Shown here in pieces: positions 41,874-49,913 of a stretch of 64,000 bases of DNA (the first letter of the stretch is position 1; every line of letters starts with the position of its first letter). Below the pieces are notes generated by a model. That model did no database searches. It saw only the letters and a program-made list of their open reading frames with translations, and had not been told where the DNA came from. Source of the DNA: Candidatus Saccharimonadota bacterium. GTDB lineage: Bacteria > Patescibacteriota > Saccharimonadia > Saccharimonadales > Saccharimonadaceae. The translations under genes and the position numbers were made by a program. The stretch spans positions 1-64,000 of the forward strand of contig JAFXGL010000014.1 in assembly GCA_017513185.1 (NCBI GenBank), given 5' to 3'.

Positions 41874-43592
41874 ATGGAAAATCAAAGCCCAAGGAGAAGA
41901 AGACGGACGATGCGCTATGACGATGCGACGCCCGTAACACCAAGGAGAGCGCCGGTCTATCATGTGCCGGACGAAGAAACACCCGAGTATGAGCCGTATG
42001 GACATTATCCACAGCCGGAGCCTGAGAACGAGGAATCGTTTGGTAAGAGGTTTGGCTGGTGGAAGTGGCTGATTGCGATTCTCGCGGTGGCGCTGGCTTT
42101 TGGGCTGGCGTGGCTAATCTCTACGAACTGGCATGGTTGGTTTGACCAGCAGGCGGCACTGAGCGCACCCAAGACTGTGGTGGCGACAGAGCCGACTGCT
42201 GAGCCGACGCCGACGATGACGCCGCAAGTAATTGTGACGGAAAAAGTTGTGGAGAAGATTGTCTACTTGACGCCGGAACCAACAGAAGCGCCCACGGAGG
42301 TGCCTCCACAGGCACCGACCGAGCCCCCAGCGCGGGAACCCAAAGTGGTCCCGACAGAGGAGCCGGATGAGGAATCTGAGGAAGAGGAGCTGCATGGCGA
42401 GATTATCTTTAGCGGAGAAACTGTGAGCTTTATGGCTGACGGTGAGAAACTAACGCTGGAGAGATTTAGTTATAGCGGCGGATACTTCCCGGAAGACGAC
42501 CCGTGGTATGCAGAAGAGCCGAAGGAGACGGAAGAGTCCTATGGACCCCCGATTCCTGGGCAGACGTATGCGGAAAAGACGCAGAACTGGCTGATGGAGC
42601 TCGTGAAAAGTGGTCATCAGGTGATTCGCCTGCGGACTCAGATGGGGATGATTACCCCGAAGAGTTTGGAGGAGGAAAACCAGATGGCGATGGAGCTGAA
42701 TGCTAGCGAGCCGGACGAATACGACCGAGTGGTAAATGAGACTCTGACGTATTTCTTTGACCAGCTAGACGGTGGACGCATTGAGGCGTCAACGGATTGG
42801 TATTTGGAGAATTATATGCGATCGATGAGCGAAAGCGATTCGTGTCCAGAACTTCATGGTAGATTGAATGGTGATGACGATAAGGTCTTAGAGGAAAAAG
42901 ATTTGCTTCTGACTTATTTTGATAAGACAGGGAAAAACTTTGTCTCTGAAGAGCAGGGCTGGCTGAATACTTTGAAAGACGCGAGAGCGAAAAGAGAAGA
43001 TTCTGCGCAGCGAGCTTGGGTGAATATGGATGAAGGCGCAACTTGGAAGTGGAAAAAAGGCACGAAGTCGAAGGATACTCCGACGCCGCCACCAGAAGTG
43101 ACGCCGACACCTACACCTCCGCCAGAGGTAACACCCACGCCTACTCCGCCGCCTACGCCTACGCCCACGCCACCTCATACACCTACCCCGACGCCTCCGC
43201 CTACACCGACACCGGTGCCAGAGACTCCTACGCCTACTCCGCCGCCGACACCTACTCCGCGTCCGACTAAGGACCCGGGACAGAGGCCGACGGAATCGGA
43301 TGCGCCGATAGGCGGAGGTCCGACAAATCCGGAGAATTCGGAAGACCCGCATACGACTGACCATGTAGAGTCGACGCCAGCTCCGCCGGTAACTCCGACG
43401 CCAAAGCCTACGGAGGCGCCAACGGCAGTGCCTACGGCAGAGGTGAGGCCGACGGAAGTCTGCCAAGTACCGGCAGCGACACCGATTCGCGAGGATTTGA
43501 ACCCGCCGCCGGCTGGCGATGACAATCACAATGTACCGGAAACGGAAACAGAGGGTGAAGCTGATGATAGCTTTGACCCAGATTCAATTTAG
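41874..43592 (+). CDS. Proline/threonine-rich membrane-anchored surface protein
   Basis: A 572-residue type II-like membrane protein. A basic/acidic cytosolic tail of about 58 residues precedes one helix (WLIAILAVALAFGLAWLIS, about 63-81). Outside are a PT/PE-rich spacer, a mostly helical domain of about 230 residues with only one cysteine, then a long low-complexity stalk from about residue 400 made of TPTP, PPP and EVTPTPTPP repeats, and an acidic tail. Such stalks project domains through the wall and are often glycosylated. It has the strongest promoter type seen here and a structured leader, so high or controlled expression is likely. Confidence 0.7.
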   Translation: MENQSPRRRRRTMRYDDATPVTPRRAPVYHVPDEETPEYEPYGHYPQPEPENEESFGKRFGWWKWLIAILAVALAFGLAWLISTNWHGWFDQQAALSAPKTVVATEPTAEPTPTMTPQVIVTEKVVEKIVYLTPEPTEAPTEVPPQAPTEPPAREPKVVPTEEPDEESEEEELHGEIIFSGETVSFMADGEKLTLERFSYSGGYFPEDDPWYAEEPKETEESYGPPIPGQTYAEKTQNWLMELVKSGHQVIRLRTQMGMITPKSLEEENQMAMELNASEPDEYDRVVNETLTYFFDQLDGGRIEASTDWYLENYMRSMSESDSCPELHGRLNGDDDKVLEEKDLLLTYFDKTGKNFVSEEQGWLNTLKDARAKREDSAQRAWVNMDEGATWKWKKGTKSKDTPTPPPEVTPTPTPPPEVTPTPTPPPTPTPTPPHTPTPTPPPTPTPVPETPTPTPPPTPTPRPTKDPGQRPTESDAPIGGGPTNPENSEDPHTTDHVESTPAPPVTPTPKPTEAPTAVPTAEVRPTEVCQVPAATPIREDLNPPPAGDDNHNVPETETEGEADDSFDPDSI

Positions 43593-43683
43593 TCTAGTAG
43601 ATGTTGAGCACTTTATGCCTCGGCGGGTTTCTGCCGGGGCACTCCCTTGTTTTGTATCTGAGATGATTCGATTTATAAAAAGA

Positions 43684-43705
43684 AGCTCTTAGAGGAGCTT
43701 TTTTG
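43684..43705. terminator. Bidirectional terminator
   Basis: AAGCTC-ttagag-GAGCTT followed by TTTT; the reverse strand also has a T-rich tail. It ends the surface-protein mRNA and the leftward tRNA-Arg transcript. Confidence 0.7.
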
Positions 43706-43780
43706 GTGACTCGGGCGCGAGTTGAACGCGCAACCTTTTCCTTAGGACGGAACTGCTCTATCCAATTGAGCTACCGAGCC
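43705..43780 (-). tRNA. tRNA-Arg (CCT)
   Basis: Reverse strand: acceptor GGCTCGG/CCGAGTC, D arm GCTC/GAGC, anticodon loop GTCCTAA (anticodon CCT), T arm GCGCG-TTCAACT-CGCGC, encoded CCA. The first anticodon-stem pair is a G-A mismatch and position 32 is G, so the arm is slightly irregular. Confidence 0.88.
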
Positions 43781-43887
43781 GCTTATAAAACAGCTCGAGT
43801 TCGATAAAAATCTACTTCCGCTCTGCTTAAAAATGTAAAAGACGAGAAACGGTGGTCGAGCTGTGGCTATATTATACCATAGCCTTG

Positions 43888-43902
43888 TGATATAATGGAG
43901 AT
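43888..43902 (+). promoter_or_regulatory. Leaderless-type promoter of the foldase gene
   Basis: TGATATAAT (43888-43896), then GGAGAT and the ATG at 43903. Confidence 0.65.
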
Positions 43903-44922
43903 ATGAATTTGAAATTGAAACTCAAGAATGATAAAGAGCGCAAGACCGAGAAAGAGAAGGTAGAAGAGCGCAGGGAAGAAGTGCTTTCTAGAGGGCGGAA
44001 GTTTAAATATCCGTTGCAATATGCGAAGCATAAGCTGGTGATTAATACAGTGATTATCGCAGTGGTGGGGGTGGTGCTGCTGGTAGTGGCCGGCTGGGCG
44101 GCGCTGTATAAGTTCCAGGATATGGGGGATATTATGTATCGGATTTCTCGCGTTGTGCCGGTGCCTGTGGCGAGCGTGGATGGAGAAAAGGTGCGGTTTT
44201 CTGATTATTTGATGACGGTGCGAAGTAGTTTGACGGCGCTAGATCAGCAGTCAGCGTTTGAGACGAAAGAAGAGGATTTTGGGGCGGTGGAAGATGGATA
44301 TAAGCGTCAGGCATTGACGCAGGCGGAGAGGCTGACCTATGCATTGAAGCTGGGGAAGGAGCTGGGGGTGGAAGTGAGCAAAGAGGAGATTGCGAAAGCG
44401 TTTGATGAGCATCGGAAGGTGGGCGGAGCAGAGCGAAGCGAAGAGAGCTTTCTGAAGGTCCTGAACACGAATTTTGGGTTAGACAAAGACGAATACGAGC
44501 GGATGCTCTATCTGTCGCTAATGCGTAGCAAGGTTGAACAAAAAATTGATACAGCCGCAGAGAAGGTGGCGAAAGAGGTGGAGGCAAAGCTGGCCGCGAA
44601 TGGTGGAAATTTTGACCAAGTGAGAGACGAGATGAAGGAAAAGGTGGAGTTTGGCGCGACGGGCGGGCTGATAGACAATAAAAATGTGGATGGGGGGAGA
44701 AGCGGGGTGGCGAGTTCGCTGAAGCCTGGGGAGGTGTCGGGGAGGTTTCTATCTAGCAATGGAGATGGGTATTATTTTGTGAAGACGCTAGAGAAGACGG
44801 ATACACAGGTGAACTATGTGTCGCTATATGTTAAATTTACTGAGTTTGAGAAGAGGTTTGCGGAGCTTTCTGGGGCGGGATTGATAAAAGAATATATTAG
44901 TTTGCCAGAACTTGGGCAATAA
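43903..44922 (+). CDS. Membrane-anchored SurA/PpiC-like foldase
   Basis: A 339-residue bitopic protein. A very basic cytosolic tail (about 50 residues) precedes a membrane helix (VINTVIIAVVGVVLLVVAGWAALY). The exported part starts VASVDGEKVRFSDYLMTVRSSL, the typical SurA_N/PrsA start, continues with helices (LKLGKELGVEVSKEEIAKAF) and ends in a weak rotamase-like segment (GGLIDNKNVDGGRSGVASSLKPGEVSGRFLSSNGDGYYFVKTLE). That matches the parvulin layout, although the active-site residues cannot be confirmed by eye. It probably helps fold secreted proteins such as the neighbouring surface proteins. Confidence 0.7.
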   Translation: MNLKLKLKNDKERKTEKEKVEERREEVLSRGRKFKYPLQYAKHKLVINTVIIAVVGVVLLVVAGWAALYKFQDMGDIMYRISRVVPVPVASVDGEKVRFSDYLMTVRSSLTALDQQSAFETKEEDFGAVEDGYKRQALTQAERLTYALKLGKELGVEVSKEEIAKAFDEHRKVGGAERSEESFLKVLNTNFGLDKDEYERMLYLSLMRSKVEQKIDTAAEKVAKEVEAKLAANGGNFDQVRDEMKEKVEFGATGGLIDNKNVDGGRSGVASSLKPGEVSGRFLSSNGDGYYFVKTLEKTDTQVNYVSLYVKFTEFEKRFAELSGAGLIKEYISLPELGQ

Positions 44923-44938
44923 ATAAGGGCAATAAAAA

Positions 44939-45014
44939 TGGAGCCGATGGCAGGGCTTGAACCTGTGACCTGCTCGTTACGAATGAGCTGCTCTACCAAC
45001 TGAGCTACATCGGC
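44939..45014 (-). tRNA. tRNA-Thr (CGT)
   Basis: Reverse strand: acceptor GCCGATG/CATCGGC, D arm GCTC/GAGC, anticodon loop TTCGTAA (CGT), T loop TTCAAGC, encoded CCA. Confidence 0.92.
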
Positions 45015-45017
45015 TTA

Positions 45018-45120
45018 TTTGCGTTTAGAATTGCCTAATTCGGCACTTTTCCTCGCTTGCTCGATCAGATATCGCGCGGCGCTCGGAGAAAGCACCGACT
45101 TAGGCAATTCTAATTCGCAA
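45018..45120. repeat. Long imperfect inverted repeat between two tRNA genes
   Basis: TTGCG + TAGAATTGCCTAA + TCGG on the left (45019-45043) pair with CCGA + TTAGGCAATTCTA + CGCAA (45095-45120). The interior has further short complementary blocks. It has the same build as elements A-C but a different sequence. Confidence 0.6.
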
Positions 45121-45155
45121 CTAAGCGCGAGGGAATCAGAGATATTATGTACTAC

Positions 45156-45230
45156 TGGTGCGGGTAGAGGGAGTCGGACCCTCGTCTCATCCTTGGGAAG
45201 GATACATAATAGCCGTTATACGATACCCGC
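45156..45230 (-). tRNA. tRNA-Gly (CCC)
   Basis: Reverse strand: acceptor GCGGGTA/TACCCGC, anticodon loop TTCCCAA (CCC), T arm GAGGG-TCCGACT-CCCTC, encoded CCA. The T loop begins TCC instead of TTC. Confidence 0.88.
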
Positions 45231-45250
45231 AACTGTGTATAGTATAACAA

Positions 45251-45280
45251 AAAATCCCCCGCTTGGCGAGGGATTTTTGT
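45251..45280 (-). terminator. Terminator near the DUF5684 gene
   Basis: AAATCCC...GGGATTT hairpin with T-rich flanks on both strands; it closes the leftward gene ending at 45297. Confidence 0.65.
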
Positions 45281-45296
45281 AATAATCTATTTGAGA

Positions 45297-45800
45297 TTAT
45301 TTTTTCTCGACGGCTTTTTTGCCAGCGTATTTGGCGGAGCCGAAGGCAAGGATGAGTAGGAAGATGTTCGGCAAGAGGACTAGACCAATCTTGAAGCCGG
45401 CGCCTTTCTTGAAGGCATCACCGAGCTTGATGGCGGTGTAGATGTCGAGGAAGATATAGTAGGCGACATACACGATAGTCATGATGGTGCCAAAGGTGGT
45501 GAGCTGGCTGGCATCAGCAGCGTTGCCAACGGCTACGGTGTAAAGGATGGAGAGAACAATGGGGATACCAAAGGCGTAAATCCAGAAGTTGATGCCGATG
45601 ATGCGGCAGAAGACGTAGATGTTGTAGATAGGGATGATAGACTTCCAGCCTGCTTCGCCAGCTTTGGTGAAAATTTTCCACCAGGCGACGATGAGCAAGA
45701 TGTAGACAGCCAAGATAAAGATGCCGGCAGTGGCAAAGATGCCACCAATGATGCCGCCAGCGGCGATGGCTTCATTTTGGGTTAATGTAACCGTGTTCAT
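45297..45800 (-). CDS. DUF5684-type small polytopic membrane protein
   Basis: A 167-residue protein with about four membrane helices (IIGGIFATAGIFILAVYILLIVAWW, IYVFCRIIGINFWIYAFGIPIVLSILY, FGTIMTIVYVAYYIFLDIYTAI, IGLVLLPNIFLLILAFG). The segment TKAGEAGWKSIIPIYNIYVF is the hallmark of the DUF5684 family (GWxxIxPIYNxxxxxxI). The family's function is unknown; it is sometimes encoded near signal peptidases. ATG has CGGAG upstream and TGCTATACT on the reverse strand near 45835-45843. Confidence 0.75.
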   Translation of the reverse strand: MNTVTLTQNEAIAAGGIIGGIFATAGIFILAVYILLIVAWWKIFTKAGEAGWKSIIPIYNIYVFCRIIGINFWIYAFGIPIVLSILYTVAVGNAADASQLTTFGTIMTIVYVAYYIFLDIYTAIKLGDAFKKGAGFKIGLVLLPNIFLLILAFGSAKYAGKKAVEKK

Positions 45801-45911
45801 TTGATATTTAACTCCGTTTATTAATATTAATTTAAGTATAGCATAAAAAGTTTATAGTTGTAAAGACGAACTACGTTCGTTTCTCGTCAAGATAACATTA
45901 GAAAATAAAAA

Positions 45912-45943
45912 AGAAGTCCTTTCAGGACTTATTTTTTATTTTC
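45912..45943 (-). terminator. Terminator downstream of tRNA-Asp
   Basis: AAGTCC-tttca-GGACTT (45914-45930) flanked by A-rich and T-rich tracts, so it can act on both strands; it directly follows the tRNA-Asp 3' end. Confidence 0.7.
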
Positions 45944-46020
45944 TGGCGGACTCGACGAGACTCGAACTCGCGACCTCTGCCGTGACAGGGCAGCGCTCTA
46001 ACCAACTGAGCTACGGGTCC
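45944..46020 (-). tRNA. tRNA-Asp (GTC)
   Basis: Reverse strand: acceptor GGACCCG/CGAGTCC, D arm GCTC/GAGC, anticodon loop CTGTCAC (GTC), T arm GCGAG-TTCGAGT-CTCGT, discriminator G, encoded CCA. Confidence 0.95.
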
Positions 46021-46092
46021 AGCTAGGGGTAATTATATATTATTTCTTTTCTTTTTTCAAGTAGAAAATATCTGTGATATAATATAAGTACT

Positions 46093-46497
46093 ATGAAAGA
46101 CATTGGAGCGGGGCTGAAGAAGATTTTTCGAGAAGAGAAGGGGCTGTTAGTGATGATGTTGGTGTTGTTTGCGATGGGGATGGTATTGGTTTTGCATACG
46201 TTGTTTCATTTTAAGGCGGGGGGTACGACGATGTATATTGGCTATTCGGATATTGGAGAGTTTACTGGAGGTGATCCGCTGTCGCTATGGAGTTCTGGTG
46301 GATATCGGACGGGGGGTTGGGCAGAGATGGCGGTGTTCCCGATTCTCGGCGTGATTTTGGGGGTGCTACATAATTTGTTTGCAGTGCAGGCGTTTCGACG
46401 GAGGGGGAAGGGGTTTGCAATGGCTGTAGTGATGATTTCTATGATGATAGCGGTGGGCGCATTTGTGCTTTTGATGAGGTTACTCGGGGAGATTTAG
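46093..46497 (+). CDS. Small membrane protein next to a glycosyltransferase
   Basis: A 134-residue protein with three predicted membrane helices (LLVMMLVLFAMGMVLVLHTLF, MAVFPILGVILGVLHNLFAV, MAVVMISMMIAVGAFVLLMRLL) and a loop with GYSDIGEFTGGDPLSLWSSGGY after the first. TATAAT stands 9 nt before the ATG. Its stop is 4 nt before the GT2 gene, so the two are co-transcribed and it may be an accessory subunit of that enzyme. No family was recognised. Confidence 0.6.
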   Translation: MKDIGAGLKKIFREEKGLLVMMLVLFAMGMVLVLHTLFHFKAGGTTMYIGYSDIGEFTGGDPLSLWSSGGYRTGGWAEMAVFPILGVILGVLHNLFAVQAFRRRGKGFAMAVVMISMMIAVGAFVLLMRLLGEI

Positions 46498-46501
46498 CCT
46501 G

Positions 46502-48136
46502 ATGCGACGGAGTTTGGAAATCCCGATGGGGAAGAGAACTCGAAAATATAGGTTCCTGGAGATTTTGCCGGGAGCGATTTCTTATATTGGAGTGATATTA
46601 TTATTTGTACTGTCGTATTTTAGTCCGATTCTTGGGGCGGTGTATTTGATTTTTGTGATTTCTACAACGCTAGTAAAGGCGGTGGGGATTGCGTATCGGA
46701 CGTATGGAGGGTTTAATACGATGAAAGCGGCGGAGAGGGTGGACTGGCGGAAGCGGTGTGAGGATTTGGAAAATCCGCATGAGGCGTACGAACGGTTGCA
46801 TAGCAGAGAGTCGAGTGCGTATAAATTTTTTGAACACATACGTAATCTCAAGAGAATATCGAGCGACCCGGAGGCAAAGCAAAAGTATCTGAAGCCTAGC
46901 GAGATGTATCAGGCGGTGATAATGGTGGCGTATAATGAAGGAATAGAGACGATGAAGCCGAGCATTGAGGCGGTGCGAGATACGAGCTGGCCGAATGAGC
47001 GGATAATTTTTGTGCTTGGGTATGAGGAGCGGGGCGGAGAAGAAATAGAGAAGACAGCGAAGGAGTTAAAAAATTTGTTCAAAGGGACGTTTAAAGAGTT
47101 TCTTATAGTGAAGCATCCGGATGGACTGAGGGGAGAGATAAAGGGGAAGGGGCCAAATCTGTGTTGTGCTGGGGAGGCGCTGAGCAAGTATGTGGCACAG
47201 AGGCATATTAACAGAGAGCGGGTGATGGTGACGACGATTGATAGCGACAACAGAGTGAGCGAGAAGTATCTAGATGCGCTAGCTTATGAATATTGCGTAC
47301 GTGACAGGGAGACAAGGCAGCATCGGAGTTATCAGCCGGTGTGTGTGTTCACGAATAATATTTGGGATGCGGCGGCGCCGATGCGAGTGATTGCGGTAAG
47401 TAACTCATTCTTTAACGTAATACAGACGATGCGACCGCATGCGCTCAGGAATTTTGCTTCACATTCGCAGCCGCTGGCGGCGCTGGAAGATATGAACTAT
47501 TGGAGCAAGCGGACGATTGTGGAAGATGGACATCAGTATTGGCGTAGCTATTTCTTCTTTAAGGGGAACTATGATGTGGTGCCGGTGAGAGTGCCGATTG
47601 GACAGGATGCAGTGCTGGACGAGACGATAGGCTCGACGCTGAAAGCGCAATTTATACAGCTACGGCGGTGGGATTATGGGGCGAGTGATGTGGCGTATGT
47701 GGGGAATTTGCTGTTTGATAAGAATAGGGAAGTGCCGTTTTGGAAGACGTTCCCGAAGTTTGTACGATTATTGGATAGTCACGTGACAGGGGCGATGATT
47801 GCGCCGATTGTGGCGTTTGGCGGGTGGGTGCCGATGATTATGAACTTGTCGGATAGAGGAATGACGGTGTTTAATCTGCCGATGGTGGTGTCGGTGGTGC
47901 AGACGATTGCGAGCGTGGGCATCTTTGTGACGATATTGATGAGCCTGAGGATGTTGCCGGAGCGGCCGGCACGGTATCGCAAGACCAAGAGGTTAGCGAT
48001 GGTGTTGCAGTGGCTGTTGGCGCCGGTGATTGCGCTGGTGTATTCTTCGGCGGCAGCGTATTATTCGCAAACTCGTCTCTTGACGGGACATTATATGGAG
48101 AACTTTGATGTGACTAAAAAGGTTGTTAAAACATAA
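46502..48136 (+). CDS. Membrane glycosyltransferase, GT2-like
   Basis: A 544-residue family 2-type glycosyltransferase. Two N-terminal helices (residues about 24-62) are followed by the catalytic domain: MYQAVIMVAYNEGIETMKPSI (nucleotide-sugar binding) near 137-157, VTTIDSDNRVSEKYLDAL with the D-x-D metal motif near 244-249, and LKAQFIQLRRWDYGASDVAY, a QxxRW-type motif of processive synthases. Two to four membrane helices close the protein. It probably makes or exports a surface polysaccharide or glycolipid. The start at 46502 overlaps nothing and follows the small membrane protein. Confidence 0.78.
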   Translation: MRRSLEIPMGKRTRKYRFLEILPGAISYIGVILLFVLSYFSPILGAVYLIFVISTTLVKAVGIAYRTYGGFNTMKAAERVDWRKRCEDLENPHEAYERLHSRESSAYKFFEHIRNLKRISSDPEAKQKYLKPSEMYQAVIMVAYNEGIETMKPSIEAVRDTSWPNERIIFVLGYEERGGEEIEKTAKELKNLFKGTFKEFLIVKHPDGLRGEIKGKGPNLCCAGEALSKYVAQRHINRERVMVTTIDSDNRVSEKYLDALAYEYCVRDRETRQHRSYQPVCVFTNNIWDAAAPMRVIAVSNSFFNVIQTMRPHALRNFASHSQPLAALEDMNYWSKRTIVEDGHQYWRSYFFFKGNYDVVPVRVPIGQDAVLDETIGSTLKAQFIQLRRWDYGASDVAYVGNLLFDKNREVPFWKTFPKFVRLLDSHVTGAMIAPIVAFGGWVPMIMNLSDRGMTVFNLPMVVSVVQTIASVGIFVTILMSLRMLPERPARYRKTKRLAMVLQWLLAPVIALVYSSAAAYYSQTRLLTGHYMENFDVTKKVVKT

Positions 48137-48163
48137 GGTATTTACTTTTTTGATAAAATGTGA

Positions 48164-48251
48164 TATAATAAGAGTATGAACTGGTCATGGAGGCCGGTTT
48201 GTTGTTTTCTATTACTCTGATACTCTTAAATTATAATAGGGAGGGACGACT
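48164..48251 (+). promoter_or_regulatory. Promoter and structured leader of the 48252 gene
   Basis: TATAAT (48164-48169) opens a leader in which AAGAGTA (48170-48176) pairs with TACTCTT (48221-48227) and ACTGG with CCGGT inside. A second TATAAT (48232-48237) and GGGAGGG precede the ATG. Confidence 0.5.
48176..48220 (+). CDS. Possible leaderless leader peptide, 14 residues
   Basis: ATG lies exactly 6 nt after TATAAT, the spacing used by the real leaderless genes in this window. It encodes MNWSWRPVCCFLLL and stops at TGA (48218-48220), just before the right arm of the leader hairpin. Two Trp, two Cys and a Leu run could respond to aminoacyl-tRNA supply, but this is speculative. Confidence 0.35.
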   Translation: MNWSWRPVCCFLLL

Positions 48252-48608
48252 ATGGACAAAGAACTGAGAGTGGTAATCGCGAAGGATCCGAAGGGCGACT
48301 GGATGAGGTTTGAATTTCCGGATGAGGCGACGGACGACCAGAGCAGATTGCTCGCGTGTTTCCATTTGGGAAAGTTTGCCGAAGTGCCAGAGCGTGGACT
48401 GTTTGCCGAAGGCGGACACCACATCGGATATTTCCGCGACATCTTCTATGGGTTGACTTCGTGGAGGCTCTACGAGATGCGGATTTATGCTGGCAAGCCG
48501 CCGCGGTTTGTGTTTAAGGAATACGCGGAACAGGCTGACGATTTGGCGCTGCAGATGGTGCTGACCGAGATTGGTGGACAGAAAGTCGAGATTATTATTA
48601 AGGAGTGA
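48252..48608 (+). CDS. Hypothetical protein, 118 residues
   Basis: A small soluble protein of unknown function. It begins with a beta-type segment (ELRVVIAKDPKGDWMRFEFPDE), has a central FHLGKFAEVPERGLFAEGGHHIGYFRDIFYG segment with two adjacent His, then alternating helix and strand (YEMRIYAGKPPRFVFKEYAEQADDLALQMVLTEIGGQKVEIIIKE). The middle Gly/His pair could bind a metal, but no known motif fits. It has its own promoter, long leader and terminator, so it is a monocistronic and probably regulated gene. Confidence 0.55.
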   Translation: MDKELRVVIAKDPKGDWMRFEFPDEATDDQSRLLACFHLGKFAEVPERGLFAEGGHHIGYFRDIFYGLTSWRLYEMRIYAGKPPRFVFKEYAEQADDLALQMVLTEIGGQKVEIIIKE

Positions 48609-48619
48609 TGAGTAGTTTA

Positions 48620-48645
48620 GGCCCCCCTTATGGGGGCCGTTTTTA
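48620..48645 (+). terminator. Intrinsic terminator
   Basis: GGCCCCC-cttat-GGGGGCC followed by GTTTTTAT, after the 118-residue hypothetical gene. Confidence 0.8.
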
Positions 48646-48671
48646 TAGTTTTATGATATAATCTAGGTATT

Positions 48672-49901
48672 ATGAGATTATCGAAAACTTTTGTGAAAAC
48701 TTTAAGAGAGGCGCCGAAGGATGAGGCGGCGAAAAATGCGCAATTATTGATACGCGCGGGCTATATTCATAAGGAGATGGCTGGGGTGTATGATTATCTG
48801 CCGCTAGGGTTGCGCGTGTTAGAGAATATTAAGGGGGTGATTAGAGAAGAGTTGAATAAGATTGGGGCGGAAGAGATGCAATTGACGGCGCTGCAAAATC
48901 CGGAGCCATGGAAGAAGACGGATAGGTGGGATTCGCAAAAGATGGATGTGTGGTTTAAGACGGAGTTGGCCGCGGGCGGGGAACTGGGGTTGGCACCGAC
49001 ACACGAGGAGCCGTTAACAAATTTGCTCAGAGATTATATTTCTAGCTATCGGGATTTGCCGGCATTGGTATATCAGTTCCAGACGAAGTTCCGCAATGAG
49101 CTGCGCGCGAAGTCGGGGATCATGCGGACGAGAGAGTTTCTAATGAAGGACCTCTATAGCTTTACGACGGATGAAGAAGATCACAAACGCATCTATGCGG
49201 AAGTGGAGGGGGCGTATAAGCGGATTTATGATAGATTAGGGATTGGGGCGGATACTTATGAGACCTTTGCGAGTGGCGGGGTGTTTTCCAAGTACTCGCA
49301 TGAGTATCAGACATTGTTGCCGGTGGGGGAAGACACGGTGTATTATAATGCCGATAAAAGCGTGGTGCTAAACAAGGAGGTGTTTGAGCCGGAAGTGTTG
49401 AAGGATTTGGGAGCGGAGAACGAGAAGTTTGAAGAAGGGAATGGAGCCGAGGTGGGGAATATCTTTACCTTGAAGTATAAGTATAGTGAGCCGCTGGGGT
49501 TGAAGTATCAGAGCAAAGAGGGGACGTCGGAGACAGTGTTTATGGGGTGTTATGGGATTGGTGTGAGCCGCGTGATGGGGGTGATTGTGGAGAAGTTTGC
49601 GGATGAAAAGGGACTAGTGTGGCCGGAAGAAGTGGCGCCGTTTAAGTATCATGTGGTGACGATGGGCGAGAAAGGCCTGGCTGAGGCACTGAAGGTTTAT
49701 GAAGGGCATGAGGAAGAAATGTTGCTGGATGACAGAGATGCAAGGTTTGGCGAGAAAATGAAAGATAGCGAGCTGATGGGAATGCCATATAGGGTGATTA
49801 TCTCTGATAGAACACTAGAAAATGGCGAAGTGGAGATTACGGAAAGAGCTACTGAAAAGACGTGGCGCGAAAGTATTGACAAATTTGCCGCGAGTTTGTA
49901 A
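48672..49901 (+). CDS. proS: Prolyl-tRNA synthetase, short form
   Basis: Class II synthetase for proline, 409 residues (E. coli 572). Motif 1 region is YDYLPLGLRVLENIKGVIREEL, motif 2 FQTKFRNELRAKSGIMRTREFLMKDLYSF, and motif 3 CYGIGVSRVMGVIVEKF. The editing INS domain between motifs 2 and 3 is reduced to a short segment (residues about 220-270), so cis-editing of Ala-tRNA-Pro is doubtful. A short anticodon-binding domain follows motif 3. TATAAT lies 9 nt before the ATG. greA follows after 12 nt. Confidence 0.94.
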   Translation: MRLSKTFVKTLREAPKDEAAKNAQLLIRAGYIHKEMAGVYDYLPLGLRVLENIKGVIREELNKIGAEEMQLTALQNPEPWKKTDRWDSQKMDVWFKTELAAGGELGLAPTHEEPLTNLLRDYISSYRDLPALVYQFQTKFRNELRAKSGIMRTREFLMKDLYSFTTDEEDHKRIYAEVEGAYKRIYDRLGIGADTYETFASGGVFSKYSHEYQTLLPVGEDTVYYNADKSVVLNKEVFEPEVLKDLGAENEKFEEGNGAEVGNIFTLKYKYSEPLGLKYQSKEGTSETVFMGCYGIGVSRVMGVIVEKFADEKGLVWPEEVAPFKYHVVTMGEKGLAEALKVYEGHEEEMLLDDRDARFGEKMKDSELMGMPYRVIISDRTLENGEVEITERATEKTWRESIDKFAASL

Positions 49902-49913
49902 ACTCGTAGGGAC

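Noticed and set aside
41731..41937. 68-codon ORF in the leader of the PT-rich protein gene
   Set aside because: It crosses the true ATG in another frame, lacks a ribosome binding site and follows hairpin sequence.
43070..43270. Tandem DNA repeat as a possible phase-variation tract
   Set aside because: The repeats are degenerate at the codon level and in multiples of three, so slippage would not shift frame; it is a protein low-complexity stalk.
42888..43529. Arg-rich reverse ORF opposite the proline-rich stalk
   Set aside because: Antisense of the repetitive TPTP region; an artefact of GC-rich repeats.
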